In this document: positions 1 to 6,133 of the stretch, in pieces | How the letters are laid out: the number at the start of each line of letters is the position of its first letter | How positions within the stretch are numbered: the stretch's first letter is position 1 | DNA from: CAYHCE01 sp964355015 | GTDB taxonomy: Bacteria; Cyanobacteriota; Cyanobacteriia; PCC-6307; Cyanobiaceae | DNA: 23,381 bases | Assembly: GCA_964355015.1 (NCBI GenBank) | Contig: CAYHCE010000043.1 | Coordinates: forward strand, 1 to 23,381 | Direction: 5' to 3' | Notes under the pieces: generated by a model | Database searches by the model: none | Seen by the model: only the letters and a program-made list of their open reading frames with translations | Told to the model about the DNA's origin: nothing | Translations under genes and position numbers: made by a program

Positions 1-227
1 GCGGCCTTGGCCAGCGACCAGCTGCGGCCAGCCGCAACCGAGGAATGGGCCTCCAGAAGCAACGTTCCCTGCGGGTCACGGGTGAAGCCCGTCACCACCT
101 GCAGTGCAAACACATCCACGATCTGGCATGGCACCGCGCGCTGGGCCTCGCTCCACTCCGGAGCCATGTACAGCAGTGCACCGCCGTGGCGGCGCAGGCA
201 GTCGTTGACGAGCTGGTTTTCGTGCAC
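1..227 (-). CDS. Unrecognised protein, N-terminal part (runs off window)
   Basis: An open frame on the minus strand begins at a GTG (225-227) and stays open to the window edge, giving 75 codons. The translation starts MHENQLVNDCLRRHGGALLY and continues with a composition typical of a real protein. An in-frame TAG lies about ten codons upstream. No ATG or TTG lies between it and the GTG, so GTG is the likely start. AGGGG sits 4 bases before the GTG and could be the ribosome binding site. I do not recognise the family. The gene runs in the same direction as the AbrB-like gene, with about 100 bases between them. The open frame and codon pattern are visible; that it is a gene is inferred. Confidence 0.55.
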   Translation of the reverse strand, partial: MHENQLVNDCLRRHGGALLYMAPEWSEAQRAVPCQIVDVFALQVVTGFTRDPQGTLLLEAHSSVAAGRSWSLAKA

Positions 228-328
228 TGCGCCCCTGTGCCAGGGAAAGCAACGCTAGGGAGAGTTGTGGCTCCCGCAAACAGCGACGGAGGCCCTGACG
301 CCACCCGTAACCGAGATGGACGCTTACT

Positions 329-703
329 TCAGTCCTCGTCGTCGCTGGCGCCGGCAGGGATCAGCCGGATCTGCTTCTTGCCCAGCTTGATCTCGAATTC
401 ATCGCCGGGCTTGAGGTCAAGCAGGCCGGTGTAAGCCTTGCCCACCAGCAGGTTGCCGTTGAACTGCACCTTGGCGACGTAGCTCAGGGAGCGGCCAGCT
501 TTGCCTTTGCCATTGCCGGAGTCCTTGCCGAGGTTCACGCCCTTGGCATCCAGCAGCGCCTCATAGAAGGCGGTGAAGTTCAGCCGCTCGCTGCCGTCCT
601 TCTTGGTGCTCACGTAGCCGGCGGCTCGAACCAGATCAGACTTGGAGGCATCTCCCTGTTCCTTGACTTTGGCGAGCAGATCAGATCCGGTGAGGGCCAT
701 CAT
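329..703 (-). CDS. Cyanobacterial AbrB-like transcriptional regulator (cyAbrB)
   Basis: The 124-residue protein matches the cyanobacterial AbrB-like family from memory. An N-terminal helical part (LTGSDLLAKVKEQGDASKSD, about 4-23) is followed by GYVSTKKDGSERLNFTAFYE. A C-terminal swapped-hairpin DNA-binding part (about 90-118) contains LKPGDEFEIKLGKKQIRLIP, and the tail is acidic (DDED). Members of the family are small cytoplasmic DNA-binding proteins that adjust carbon and nitrogen gene expression in cyanobacteria. Length and domain order are normal. Two ATGs stand next to each other at the start and either could be used; no clear ribosome binding site is seen. TATGTT, about 24 bases upstream of the start on the minus strand, could be a -10 box. 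This gene is the strongest marker of a picocyanobacterial host. Confidence 0.9.
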   Translation of the reverse strand: MMALTGSDLLAKVKEQGDASKSDLVRAAGYVSTKKDGSERLNFTAFYEALLDAKGVNLGKDSGNGKGKAGRSLSYVAKVQFNGNLLVGKAYTGLLDLKPGDEFEIKLGKKQIRLIPAGASDDED

Positions 704-777
704 TGTGGGGCGGTGATGAAGTCAACATAGCGGAAAGGGAGCGGCTGCCAATGCCAACGGTGCGGTTTTCCGTCATC

Positions 778-1035
778 TCAGCGGCGCAGACTTTCGCAGG
801 CCTCCCCATCACCGTTGCTGTCGAGATACCGGTGACCCTGTCGCAGCAGGTCCTGGGCGCGGGCATAGGAGACGATCTCATTACAGCGATACCGGCGGCC
901 ATCCGGAACGGATCCGGAATCACCACCGGATCGAGTCGAAGCTCTCACGCGGCGAAAATCCCAGCGGCGGGTGATTCCGCCTGATCCCTGCCACACCCCA
1001 ACGCGGCGCCGAGTGGCCCGTGCTTCGGCATCGAG
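778..1035 (-). pseudogene. 3' half of an IS-interrupted thermonuclease/Excalibur gene
   Basis: This piece carries the end of a secreted nuclease-like gene. In frame it reads DAEARATRRRVGVWQGSGG, then a variable linker, then a C-terminal Excalibur motif with two cysteines and the calcium-binding-like DSNGDGEACE. The intact paralogue at 5147-5818 has the same order: GVWAVTGGITRPWDWR, a linker, then DRNGDGVACE. The 5' half lies at 3758-4069, across the IS21-family element. The six bases ATCGAG at 1030-1035 are repeated at 3758-3763. Removing the element plus one copy joins the codons for YLD and AEARAT in frame. The interruption is therefore precise and probably recent. This half has no start of its own and is probably not expressed. 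Confidence 0.9.
1030..1035. repeat. Left target-site duplication of the IS21 element (ATCGAG)
   Basis: ATCGAG directly precedes the element's TGTCC end and is repeated directly after its other end at 3758-3763. Six bases is within the range known for IS21-family insertions. Confidence 0.92.
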
Positions 1036-1084
1036 TGTCCGCCGACAATGAAGTTGGCCGGTCGGCGACAAGCTCGTTGGCCGG
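1036..1084 (+). repeat. Left IS21 terminal repeats
   Basis: The outer end begins TGTCCGCCGACAA. Two tandem units follow, CGACAATGAAGTTGGCCGG (1043-1061) and GCGACAAGCTCGTTGGCCGG (1065-1084). They share CGACAA, a five-base spacer, then GTTGGCCGG. Such repeated units are known transposase-binding sites in IS21-type ends; binding here is inferred. Confidence 0.75.
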
Positions 1085-1092
1085 TTGGGTGA

Positions 1093-2730
1093 GTGCTGGA
1101 GACCCTGGCGCCTATGAGCAGGGCCCAGGGGATGCCGGCACCACTGACCAGCCACCAACGCAACCTGTACATGGCGAAACGACGAGGTGGCAGCAGCCAG
1201 GAGGCGGCTGCCGCAGCGGCGGGCATCTCAGTGCGCAGTGCCCGCCGGATTGAGAGGAACCAGATCCAGCCGCGGGCGAACCAGCCCCGTGGCCGTACCC
1301 GGCCGGACCCATTGGCGGGGGTGTGGCAGGAGGAGCTGGTGCCGCTGTTGCAGCGATCACCAGCGTTGACGCCGATCACGCTGCTGGAGCACCTGCAGCG
1401 CCAGAAGCCTGATGTGGACTGGACTCCTCTGCAGCGGACCCTGCAGCGGCGAGTGCGGGACTGGAAGGCGCTGCACGGCCCGGATCCGGAGGTGATCTTT
1501 CCGCTGAGCTATGAGCCCGGCGAGATCGCCTTCTGTGACTTCACCCAGCTCAAGGGCGTGGAGGTGACGATCGCGGGTCAGGTGTTCCCCCATCTGCTGT
1601 TCCACTACCGCCTGGCCTGGAGCGGCTGGAGCTACGCGCAGGTGGTGCAGGGCGGCGAGAGTTTCGTCGCTCTCTCAGAGGGGCTGCAGAACGCCCTGGC
1701 GGCCTGCGGTGGGGTGCCGGCGGAACTGCGGACGGACCGGTTGTCAGCGGCGTGTCGTAACCGCAACGGCAGTTTCAGCGCCGACATCACCCGGCGTTAC
1801 CACGCCCTGTGCAGCCACTACGGCCTGGCCTACAGCCGCAACAACCTGGGCGTGGCCCATGAGAACGGCCGTGTGGAGAGTCCCCATGGCCATCTCAAGA
1901 GGCGGATCGAGCAGGCGCTGCTGCTGCGCGGCAGCAGCGATTTCGAATCGCTGGCTGCGTATCAGGCCTTCCTGGCCGAGGTCTGCGATGACTACAACCG
2001 GCCCCGTCTGGGTCGGCTGGAGCAGGAGAAACCGGCGCTGCGGCCCCTGCCGCCGTTTCGCTTTGCCGACTACGACATTGAGCAGCTCACGGTGCGACGC
2101 ACCAGCACGATTGAGGTGCGCAAGGTGGTGTATTCGGTGCCGCCGCGGCTGATTGGCCAGCGGCTGACGGTACGGATCTTCCACAACCGGCTACAGCTGT
2201 TGCTCGGCCGCCAGCTGGCCTGCGAGCTGGTGCGGCTCCATGGCGACGTGGAGCGGCATGGACGGGCATGGAGCATCGATCTGGAGCATCTGATCGATGC
2301 GCTGCGGCGTAAGCCCCGGGCGCTGCTGCATTGCCGCTACCAGCGGGAGCTGTTCCCCGATGAGCGCTGGTGGCAGCTGTGGCAGCAGCTGCGCAGCGGC
2401 GGCGACCGTGACGCTGCCGCCCGCTTGATGGTCGAGGCGTTGTACGTGGGCTGCCGGCTGGCCGGCTATGAGCTGGTGTTGGCCTGGCTGGAGAAGGCCC
2501 ACCAACGCCAGGGGCTGTCGCTGGCGGCGCTGCAGCAACGCTTCCGGCTGCCGCCCCATCGCCCCCTGCCGCCTCAACGCATTCCTCAACACGCCCTGCA
2601 GAGCTATGACGACCTCCTTGTCCTCCGTCCCAAGGCCCCAGGCGGTGGAGGCCGCCCTGCCGATGCTGCTGCGGCAGCTGCGGCTGGCACGGATCCGCTC
2701 CCACTGGCAGAGCATCGCCTCGCAGGCTGA
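1093..2730 (+). CDS. istA: IS21 family transposase IstA
   Basis: The 545-residue protein is the DDE transposase of the IS21 element. Near the N-terminus it has a helix-turn-helix-like stretch (about residues 36-56, EAAAAAAGISVRSARRIE). The catalytic core follows, with D149 (CDFTQ), D215 (RTDRLS) and E262 (HENGRVE). HENGRVESPHGHLK is the typical motif around the catalytic glutamate. A C-terminal beta-barrel-like region (about 340-400) comes next. The GTG start at 1093 gives the longest frame; ATG 1114 or 1132 are alternatives, and none has an ideally spaced ribosome binding site. The 3' end overlaps istB by about 125 bases, which suggests coupled translation. The last ~25 residues are alanine/proline rich and lie within the overlap. 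Confidence 0.9.
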   Translation: MLETLAPMSRAQGMPAPLTSHQRNLYMAKRRGGSSQEAAAAAAGISVRSARRIERNQIQPRANQPRGRTRPDPLAGVWQEELVPLLQRSPALTPITLLEHLQRQKPDVDWTPLQRTLQRRVRDWKALHGPDPEVIFPLSYEPGEIAFCDFTQLKGVEVTIAGQVFPHLLFHYRLAWSGWSYAQVVQGGESFVALSEGLQNALAACGGVPAELRTDRLSAACRNRNGSFSADITRRYHALCSHYGLAYSRNNLGVAHENGRVESPHGHLKRRIEQALLLRGSSDFESLAAYQAFLAEVCDDYNRPRLGRLEQEKPALRPLPPFRFADYDIEQLTVRRTSTIEVRKVVYSVPPRLIGQRLTVRIFHNRLQLLLGRQLACELVRLHGDVERHGRAWSIDLEHLIDALRRKPRALLHCRYQRELFPDERWWQLWQQLRSGGDRDAAARLMVEALYVGCRLAGYELVLAWLEKAHQRQGLSLAALQQRFRLPPHRPLPPQRIPQHALQSYDDLLVLRPKAPGGGGRPADAAAAAAAGTDPLPLAEHRLAG

Positions 2731-3412
2731 GGCCGAGGGCTGGAGCCACAGCCAGTTCCTCTATGCCCTGTGCGAGCAGGAGGTGGAGCAGCGCCACCAG
2801 GCCCGCCAGCAACGGCTGCTGCGATCGGCCCATCTGCCATGGAGCAAGGCGCTGGCCGACTATGACCATGGCGGGCGGATCGAGGCCGGCAGCTGGCAGG
2901 AACTGGAGGCTCTCAGCCGCCAGAGCGAGTGGCTGCAGCGGGGCGAGAACGTGCTGCTGTTCGGTCCCAGCGGCGTGGGCAAGACCCACCTGGCGATCGG
3001 CATCGCCCTGGCGCAGATCGGCCTGGATCAGCCCTGCCGCTTCTACCCGGCCACGGCGCTGGTGCAGGAGCTGCAGAAAGCCCGCGCCGAATACGGGCTG
3101 GCGGCGGCGCTGGAGCGATTGGATCGCTATCCGCTGCTGCTGATCGACGACATCGGCTACGTGCGGCGGGACGAGCAGGAGAGCAGCGTGCTGTTTGAAC
3201 TGATCTGCCACCGCTACGAGCGCCGGTCGCTGCTGATCACGGCGAATCAGCCGTTCACGGCGTGGGACGAGATCTTCCCCAGCAGCTCCATGACCGTCGC
3301 GGCGGTGGATCGGCTGGTGCACCACTGCCACATCGTCGAGATCAGCGGCGACAGCCACCGCCGCGTGCAGGCGAGCAGCCGGAGCGGCAGCCGGCGGACG
3401 GGACAGGGGTAG
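2606..3412 (+). CDS. istB: IS21 family helper ATPase IstB
   Basis: The 268-residue AAA+ ATPase works with IstA in transposition. From ATG 2606 the protein begins MTTSLSSVPRPQAVEAALPM, then has the typical LLRQLRLARIRSHW segment. It continues with Walker A GPSGVGKT (120-127), Walker B LLLIDDIGY (about 177-185) and a sensor-like LLITANQPF. Length and motif order are normal for IstB. The frame is open further upstream to 2468, inside istA, but that extension does not look like IstB. ATG 2666 is a shorter alternative start. The ribosome binding site is weak, in keeping with coupling to istA. The basic serine/arginine-rich C-terminus is probably a variable tail. Confidence 0.88.
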   Translation: MTTSLSSVPRPQAVEAALPMLLRQLRLARIRSHWQSIASQAEAEGWSHSQFLYALCEQEVEQRHQARQQRLLRSAHLPWSKALADYDHGGRIEAGSWQELEALSRQSEWLQRGENVLLFGPSGVGKTHLAIGIALAQIGLDQPCRFYPATALVQELQKARAEYGLAAALERLDRYPLLLIDDIGYVRRDEQESSVLFELICHRYERRSLLITANQPFTAWDEIFPSSSMTVAAVDRLVHHCHIVEISGDSHRRVQASSRSGSRRTGQG

Positions 3413-3757
3413 AGCAGGGGGGAATTGACGCGAGGCGACAACCTGGTGCCGATGAACGCAGCCTCCGGTGGGGAGCTCCGCGCTGCCGGCGGACTGTGGG
3501 GTCCGCCGGCTCGTGCGCTCCGCGGCACGTTGGAGCGGAGGCTCTCCCCAATGGCACCGGCCAAAGCGATTGACGCCTGGTGCCGATCAGAACAAGCCAT
3601 TTGCAACAGGGGTTTCAGGCTCTGGGTGGCTCAGTTTTCGATGTCGTCTGACCGTCGCCGCCCCCAGGTTGTCGCCGGCGACAACCTGGGGGCCATCAAG
3701 CTCCCCCACCGGCCAACTTGGTTGTCGCGAAACGGCCAAAGGGGTTGACGCGGGACA
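3413..3757. repeat. Non-coding right end of the IS21 element with repeats
   Basis: No convincing gene lies between the istB stop and the element end. Several related repeats do. GGCCAAAGCGATTGACGC (3559-3576) is nearly repeated as GGCCAAAGGGGTTGACGC (3734-3751), which forms the outer end. GGCGACAACCTGG motifs occur near 3434 and 3677. CCGGCCAACTTGGTTGTCGC (3709-3728) is the inverted partner of the left-end units. A 34-base perfect palindrome is listed separately. The open frames here are low-complexity and overlap these repeats, so I do not call them genes. Confidence 0.7.
3660..3693. repeat. 34-bp perfect palindrome in the IS21 right end
   Basis: Positions 3660-3676 are the exact reverse complement of 3677-3693, centred on GCC/GGC. 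Each arm contains CAGGTTGTCGCC, which carries the GCGACAA unit of the IS21 end repeats. It could be a paired transposase-binding site. As RNA it would form a very strong hairpin; there is no T tract, so a classical terminator is less likely. Confidence 0.85.
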
Positions 3758-3763
3758 ATCGAG
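3758..3763. repeat. Right target-site duplication of the IS21 element (ATCGAG)
   Basis: The second copy of ATCGAG, immediately after the terminal ACA of the element; identical to 1030-1035. Confidence 0.92.
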
Positions 3764-4069
3764 GTAATCCTGGGCGTTGCACTCGCCGAGGTACTTCCGG
3801 TAGGCAAAGGCCTGGCCGTCTTCCACCAGCGCCAGGTTCAGGTTCACCGCCCCGATCACCTCGGCGACAGTGCGGCCGTAGCTATCCACGGTCTGCGGGA
3901 TCAACCGCACATTGTTTCCGATTCGCAACCGGCTCTGCAGATCCCGGCGGGCCTGCTCGCCATAGGGAGCCTGGGCCATCTCGGGAGCATCGATGCAGGC
4001 CAGCCGCAGGGTGATCCGCCTGCCGCCTTCCAGCACACGGATGGTGTCTCCATCGCCGATCGAGAGCAC
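3758..4069 (-). pseudogene. 5' half of an IS-interrupted thermonuclease gene
   Basis: This is the staphylococcal-nuclease-like catalytic half of the gene whose 3' half is at 778-1035. It has SIGDGDTIRV, LRLACIDAPE and SYGRTVAEVI, carrying the usual Arg/Glu/Arg catalytic set, and YRKYLGECNAQDYLD at the break. The intact paralogue at 5147-5818 aligns throughout. The start is doubtful. The GTG at 4067-4069 lies inside the conserved AATVLSIGDGD segment, after the expected signal peptide. Upstream the same frame reads SLFFSIGWAGPLQAA, signal-peptide-like, back to a TAG, but without ATG, GTG or TTG. A run of nine T (minus strand) sits there, so a further frameshift in the signal peptide is possible. 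Beyond 3758 the frame runs into the IS and is meaningless. Confidence 0.9.
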
Positions 4070-4190
4070 GGTGGCGGCTTGCAGCGGGCCGGCCCATCCG
4101 ATCGAAAAAAAAAGGGATTGAGGCTGCTACAGCTTGGATCTAGGCTGGTTTCTCAACTGTTCTTAAAGTCTGCGGACAGTATGCGAACGA

Positions 4191-4385
4191 TTAGCCCGCG
4201 CTCAGCTGATCGGCCAGGACGACCGCGACTGGGTGCACCTCGCTGAAACTGCTCAGCAAGCTCCTCCGCGCGGCGTCTGAAGGTGCTTTGAGCTGCTGGC
4301 ACAGCTCCAGCACCTCCCCGCGAAGGGCATCACGGCGAGCGATGCGGGCGTCCGGGTCATAATTTCCGGGAGTTTGTGCCATCAC
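4191..4385 (-). CDS. Small hypothetical protein (64 aa)
   Basis: The frame begins MMAQTPGNYDPDARIARRDA and is rich in Arg, Ala, Leu and Ser, with two probable helices and no membrane segment. It overlaps the end of the pentapeptide-repeat frame by about 29 bases and runs in the same direction. I do not recognise it. No good ribosome binding site precedes it on the minus strand (the upstream AGGAGG lies on the other strand). It may be a genuine small gene at the end of a short operon or chance coding. Confidence 0.35.
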   Translation of the reverse strand: MMAQTPGNYDPDARIARRDALRGEVLELCQQLKAPSDAARRSLLSSFSEVHPVAVVLADQLSAG

Positions 4386-4614
4386 TGGGGGGAAAAGGAG
4401 GCTTAAACCAGTAAGGCCATCGAGTGTGTTTATCCCATCTGGCCCCGCTGAGGTTGGCCCCGCTGAGGTTGGCCCAACTGAGGTCGGCGCCGCTTAGGTC
4501 GGCCCCGCGGAGTGAGAATAGATTGAAGGCACCCCCTTGTGATCCAGAGTCAGTAAGGAAGTCAAAAACTAACTTTTTGCGGGGATTTGAGTCTATTTCA
4601 ACATTGCTGCTCAA
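4357..4614 (-). CDS. Pentapeptide-repeat part of a split membrane protein
   Basis: The 85-codon frame starts at a TTG overlapping the stop of the upstream frame (TTGA). It has a helical segment (NPRKKLVFDFLTDSG) and about five A(D/N)LSx pentapeptides (residues about 36-58, for example GADLSGADLSWANLSGANLS). It ends with ARWDKHTRWP, close to the WDxxTxWP ending common in cyanobacterial pentapeptide proteins. In the known family one protein has a transmembrane anchor, then VARxxTLxxL and a helical link, then these repeats. Here that protein is divided between this frame and 4611-5048, in the -1 frame. Either it is a pseudogene, or the TTGA overlap lets the second part be translated by re-initiation. 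The repeat array is short for the family. Confidence 0.75.
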   Translation of the reverse strand: MSSNVEIDSNPRKKLVFDFLTDSGSQGGAFNLFSLRGADLSGADLSWANLSGANLSGARWDKHTRWPYWFKPPFPPSDGTNSRKL

Positions 4615-5048
4615 CTGCGCAAGCGAACTAAACTAAGTGTGATTGCACGAGCGACGGACCGGAGTTCGGCCTTGGGATTCTTCGCTAGAAGACCATCCTC
4701 AAGGATTAGTGGAGTCATTTGTTCAAAATACTTTACAAGAACAGCATCCTTTCGTGCTTCTTCTGCTGCCCTTTGCTGTCTATCTTCAGATTCGGCATTA
4801 AACCATAGTCCACCAAAGAAAACAAGGAGAGGAAGAGATAGTTTGGTGAGTAGATCAATCCAATCCCACCCTTTCTTCTCGGCAAAGCCAGTCCATTTCC
4901 AAAGTCCCGGCCTTGGGCGAAGAAACCATGGCCTTCTCAGATCCCTGACGGCCGCTGCCCAGTTCTCTTCCGCAGAGCGTTCTGGATAGAAGTGGCTGAG
5001 TGTATGGGCTCTTACCCGGATTCGATCTTCTGAGAGCTTCATGGCCAT
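4611..5048 (-). CDS. Membrane-anchor part of a split pentapeptide-repeat protein
   Basis: The 145-residue frame has a soluble N-terminal helical part (about 5-45) with IRVRAHTLSHFYPERSAEEN, loosely like small DUF2934-type domains. One membrane segment follows (about 66-83, LLTKLSLPLLVFFGGLWF). Next comes a charged helix (ESEDRQQRAAEEARKDAVLV), then YFEQMTPLILEDGLL and VARAITLSLVRLRS. Those last parts match the N-terminal half of a cyanobacterial pentapeptide-repeat membrane family known to me. In that family the chain continues into pentapeptides; here it stops and the repeats follow in the -1 frame at 4357-4614. ATG 5048 and ATG 5042 are both possible starts. The region is visibly less GC-rich than its neighbours. 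Confidence 0.75.
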   Translation of the reverse strand: MAMKLSEDRIRVRAHTLSHFYPERSAEENWAAAVRDLRRPWFLRPRPGLWKWTGFAEKKGWDWIDLLTKLSLPLLVFFGGLWFNAESEDRQQRAAEEARKDAVLVKYFEQMTPLILEDGLLAKNPKAELRSVARAITLSLVRLRS

Positions 5049-5146
5049 GTCTTGCTCAGGGCTCTCGCTCCAGAGAGTCCATACTCCAGCAGTCTCGCCC
5101 CGCGGAGACGGCCAGACCCCCGCCCCTCATCCGCAGGGGACCTGTA

Positions 5147-5818
5147 TCAGCGAAGCGATTCACAGGCCACCCCATCCCCATTGCGGTCCAGATAGGTGTG
5201 GCCTTGCCGCAACAGCTCCTGAGCACGGGTGAAGCTGCCGATGCTCCTGCACGTGTAACGGGTTCCAGCTGGCACCGCCGCACCCCTGCGGGTCGGGGCA
5301 GATCCACCACTGGGAGGGGTGGGCGTTGATCTGCCAGATGGGTTCCGGCTGCTTTGACGCCAGTCCCACGGCCGGGTGATGCCACCCGTGACAGCCCAGA
5401 CACCAGAACGAGCGGACTCGGCGTTCCGCTCCGCTGCCAGGTAGGAGGCCTGATCGCACTGGCCAAGGTACCGGCGATAGGCAAAGGCTTGCCCGCTGCG
5501 GACCATCGCCAAGTTGACATTCACTCCGCCGCGGATCACCTCGGCGACAGTCCGGCCATAGCGATCTGTGTCGAGAACACGGAGCGTCACGCCACTGTCC
5601 ACCGGAGCCAGCCTCTGCAGCTCGGCTCGTGAGGCCATTCCGTAAGGGGCCTGTGCTGTCTCGGGTGCATCGATGCAGGCCAGGCGGATGGTGATGCGGC
5701 GGCTGCCTTCTACAACGCGCAGGGTGTCGCCATCACCGATCGACAGCACCGTCGCAGCGTCCACAGGGACAGCGGCAAGCGCCAGCAGCGCGCCAGTTGC
5801 AAGAGCTGTCCGGATCAC
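5147..5818 (-). CDS. Secreted thermonuclease-like protein with Excalibur domain
   Basis: The 223-residue protein is an intact staphylococcal-nuclease-type enzyme, expected to cut DNA and RNA in a calcium-dependent way outside the cytoplasm. A signal peptide (about 1-22, ending VDAA) is followed by SIGDGDT (D29, D31), RLACIDAPE (R45, D50, E53) and DRYGRT (R89). These positions correspond to the metal ligands and catalytic Arg/Glu/Arg. YRRYLGQC and SGVWAVTGGITRPWDWR follow, then a Pro/Ser/Thr linker (about 157-185). The chain ends in an Excalibur domain (about 188-223) with DRNGDGVACE. The ATG overlaps the stop of the upstream small secreted protein (5815-6039), so the two are probably translated together. 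It is a paralogue of the interrupted gene at 778-4069 and probably covers its loss. Confidence 0.92.
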   Translation of the reverse strand: MIRTALATGALLALAAVPVDAATVLSIGDGDTLRVVEGSRRITIRLACIDAPETAQAPYGMASRAELQRLAPVDSGVTLRVLDTDRYGRTVAEVIRGGVNVNLAMVRSGQAFAYRRYLGQCDQASYLAAERNAESARSGVWAVTGGITRPWDWRQSSRNPSGRSTPTPPSGGSAPTRRGAAVPAGTRYTCRSIGSFTRAQELLRQGHTYLDRNGDGVACESLR

Positions 5819-6039
5819 TTGGGCTGCTTGGCCCCGGCATTGCTACAGGCCTCATGCTTCTGAATCTTGGAGTCACCGGTGGCGCGGCAGAGATAGGAGG
5901 TCTTCCCGTCGCTCTTTTCGATCTTCTGCCAGTAGAAGCCTTTGACCGGCTTGCCTTCTGCCAGCACCTTCGCCAGGACAGAGCAGGGAAGGACTACAGA
6001 ACCAAGAGCCAGGAGGGCGGCCAGTGCTGTGAATCTCAC
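5815..6039 (-). CDS. Small secreted protein of unknown function (74 aa)
   Basis: The frame starts at GTG 6039, the first start codon after an in-frame TGA eight codons upstream. It begins with a clear signal peptide (MRFTALAALLALGSVVLPCS, cleavage probably after VLA near 23). The mature part is about 50 residues, lysine-rich, with GFYWQKIEKSDGKTSYLCRA and a second cysteine (HEACSNAG); the two mature cysteines could form a disulphide. Its last four bases overlap the start of the secreted nuclease, which implies an operon and perhaps a shared extracellular role. The upstream cysteine (PCS) is not a convincing lipobox. I do not recognise the family. Confidence 0.75.
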   Translation of the reverse strand: MRFTALAALLALGSVVLPCSVLAKVLAEGKPVKGFYWQKIEKSDGKTSYLCRATGDSKIQKHEACSNAGAKQPK

Positions 6040-6133
6040 GGGAAAGGGGCAGCTGCTTCAAGGATGGAATATCCCTCAGCAGCTGCCAACCAGCTCCCGC
6101 ACAGAAGGGCCTTGCTCGGGGTCGGCGGTCGCA

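Larger units (their letters stand above)
1036..3757 (+). mobile_element. Complete IS21-family insertion sequence, 2722 bp
   Basis: The element is bounded by imperfect terminal inverted repeats. The left end starts TGTCCGCCGACAA and the inverted right end starts TGTCCCGCGTCAA. Flanking ATCGAG duplications define its limits. It carries two overlapping genes, istA (DDE transposase) and istB (AAA+ helper), as expected for the family. Each end has internal repeats of the form GCGACAA, five bases, then GTTGG. These occur at 1043-1061 and 1065-1084 on the left, and at 3709-3728 inverted on the right, and resemble the multiple transposase-binding sites of IS21. About 345 non-coding bases follow istB. 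Both genes look intact, so the copy may be active. It splits a thermonuclease/Excalibur gene. Confidence 0.93.

Noticed and set aside
1744..3358. Long open frames opposite istA and istB on the minus strand
   Set aside because: They mirror the GC-rich codons of clear IstA and IstB genes, are Ala/Gln/Arg/Pro-rich and show no family motif.
3425..3767. Plus-strand open frames after istB
   Set aside because: They lie over the repeats and palindrome of the IS21 right end and have no protein-like pattern.
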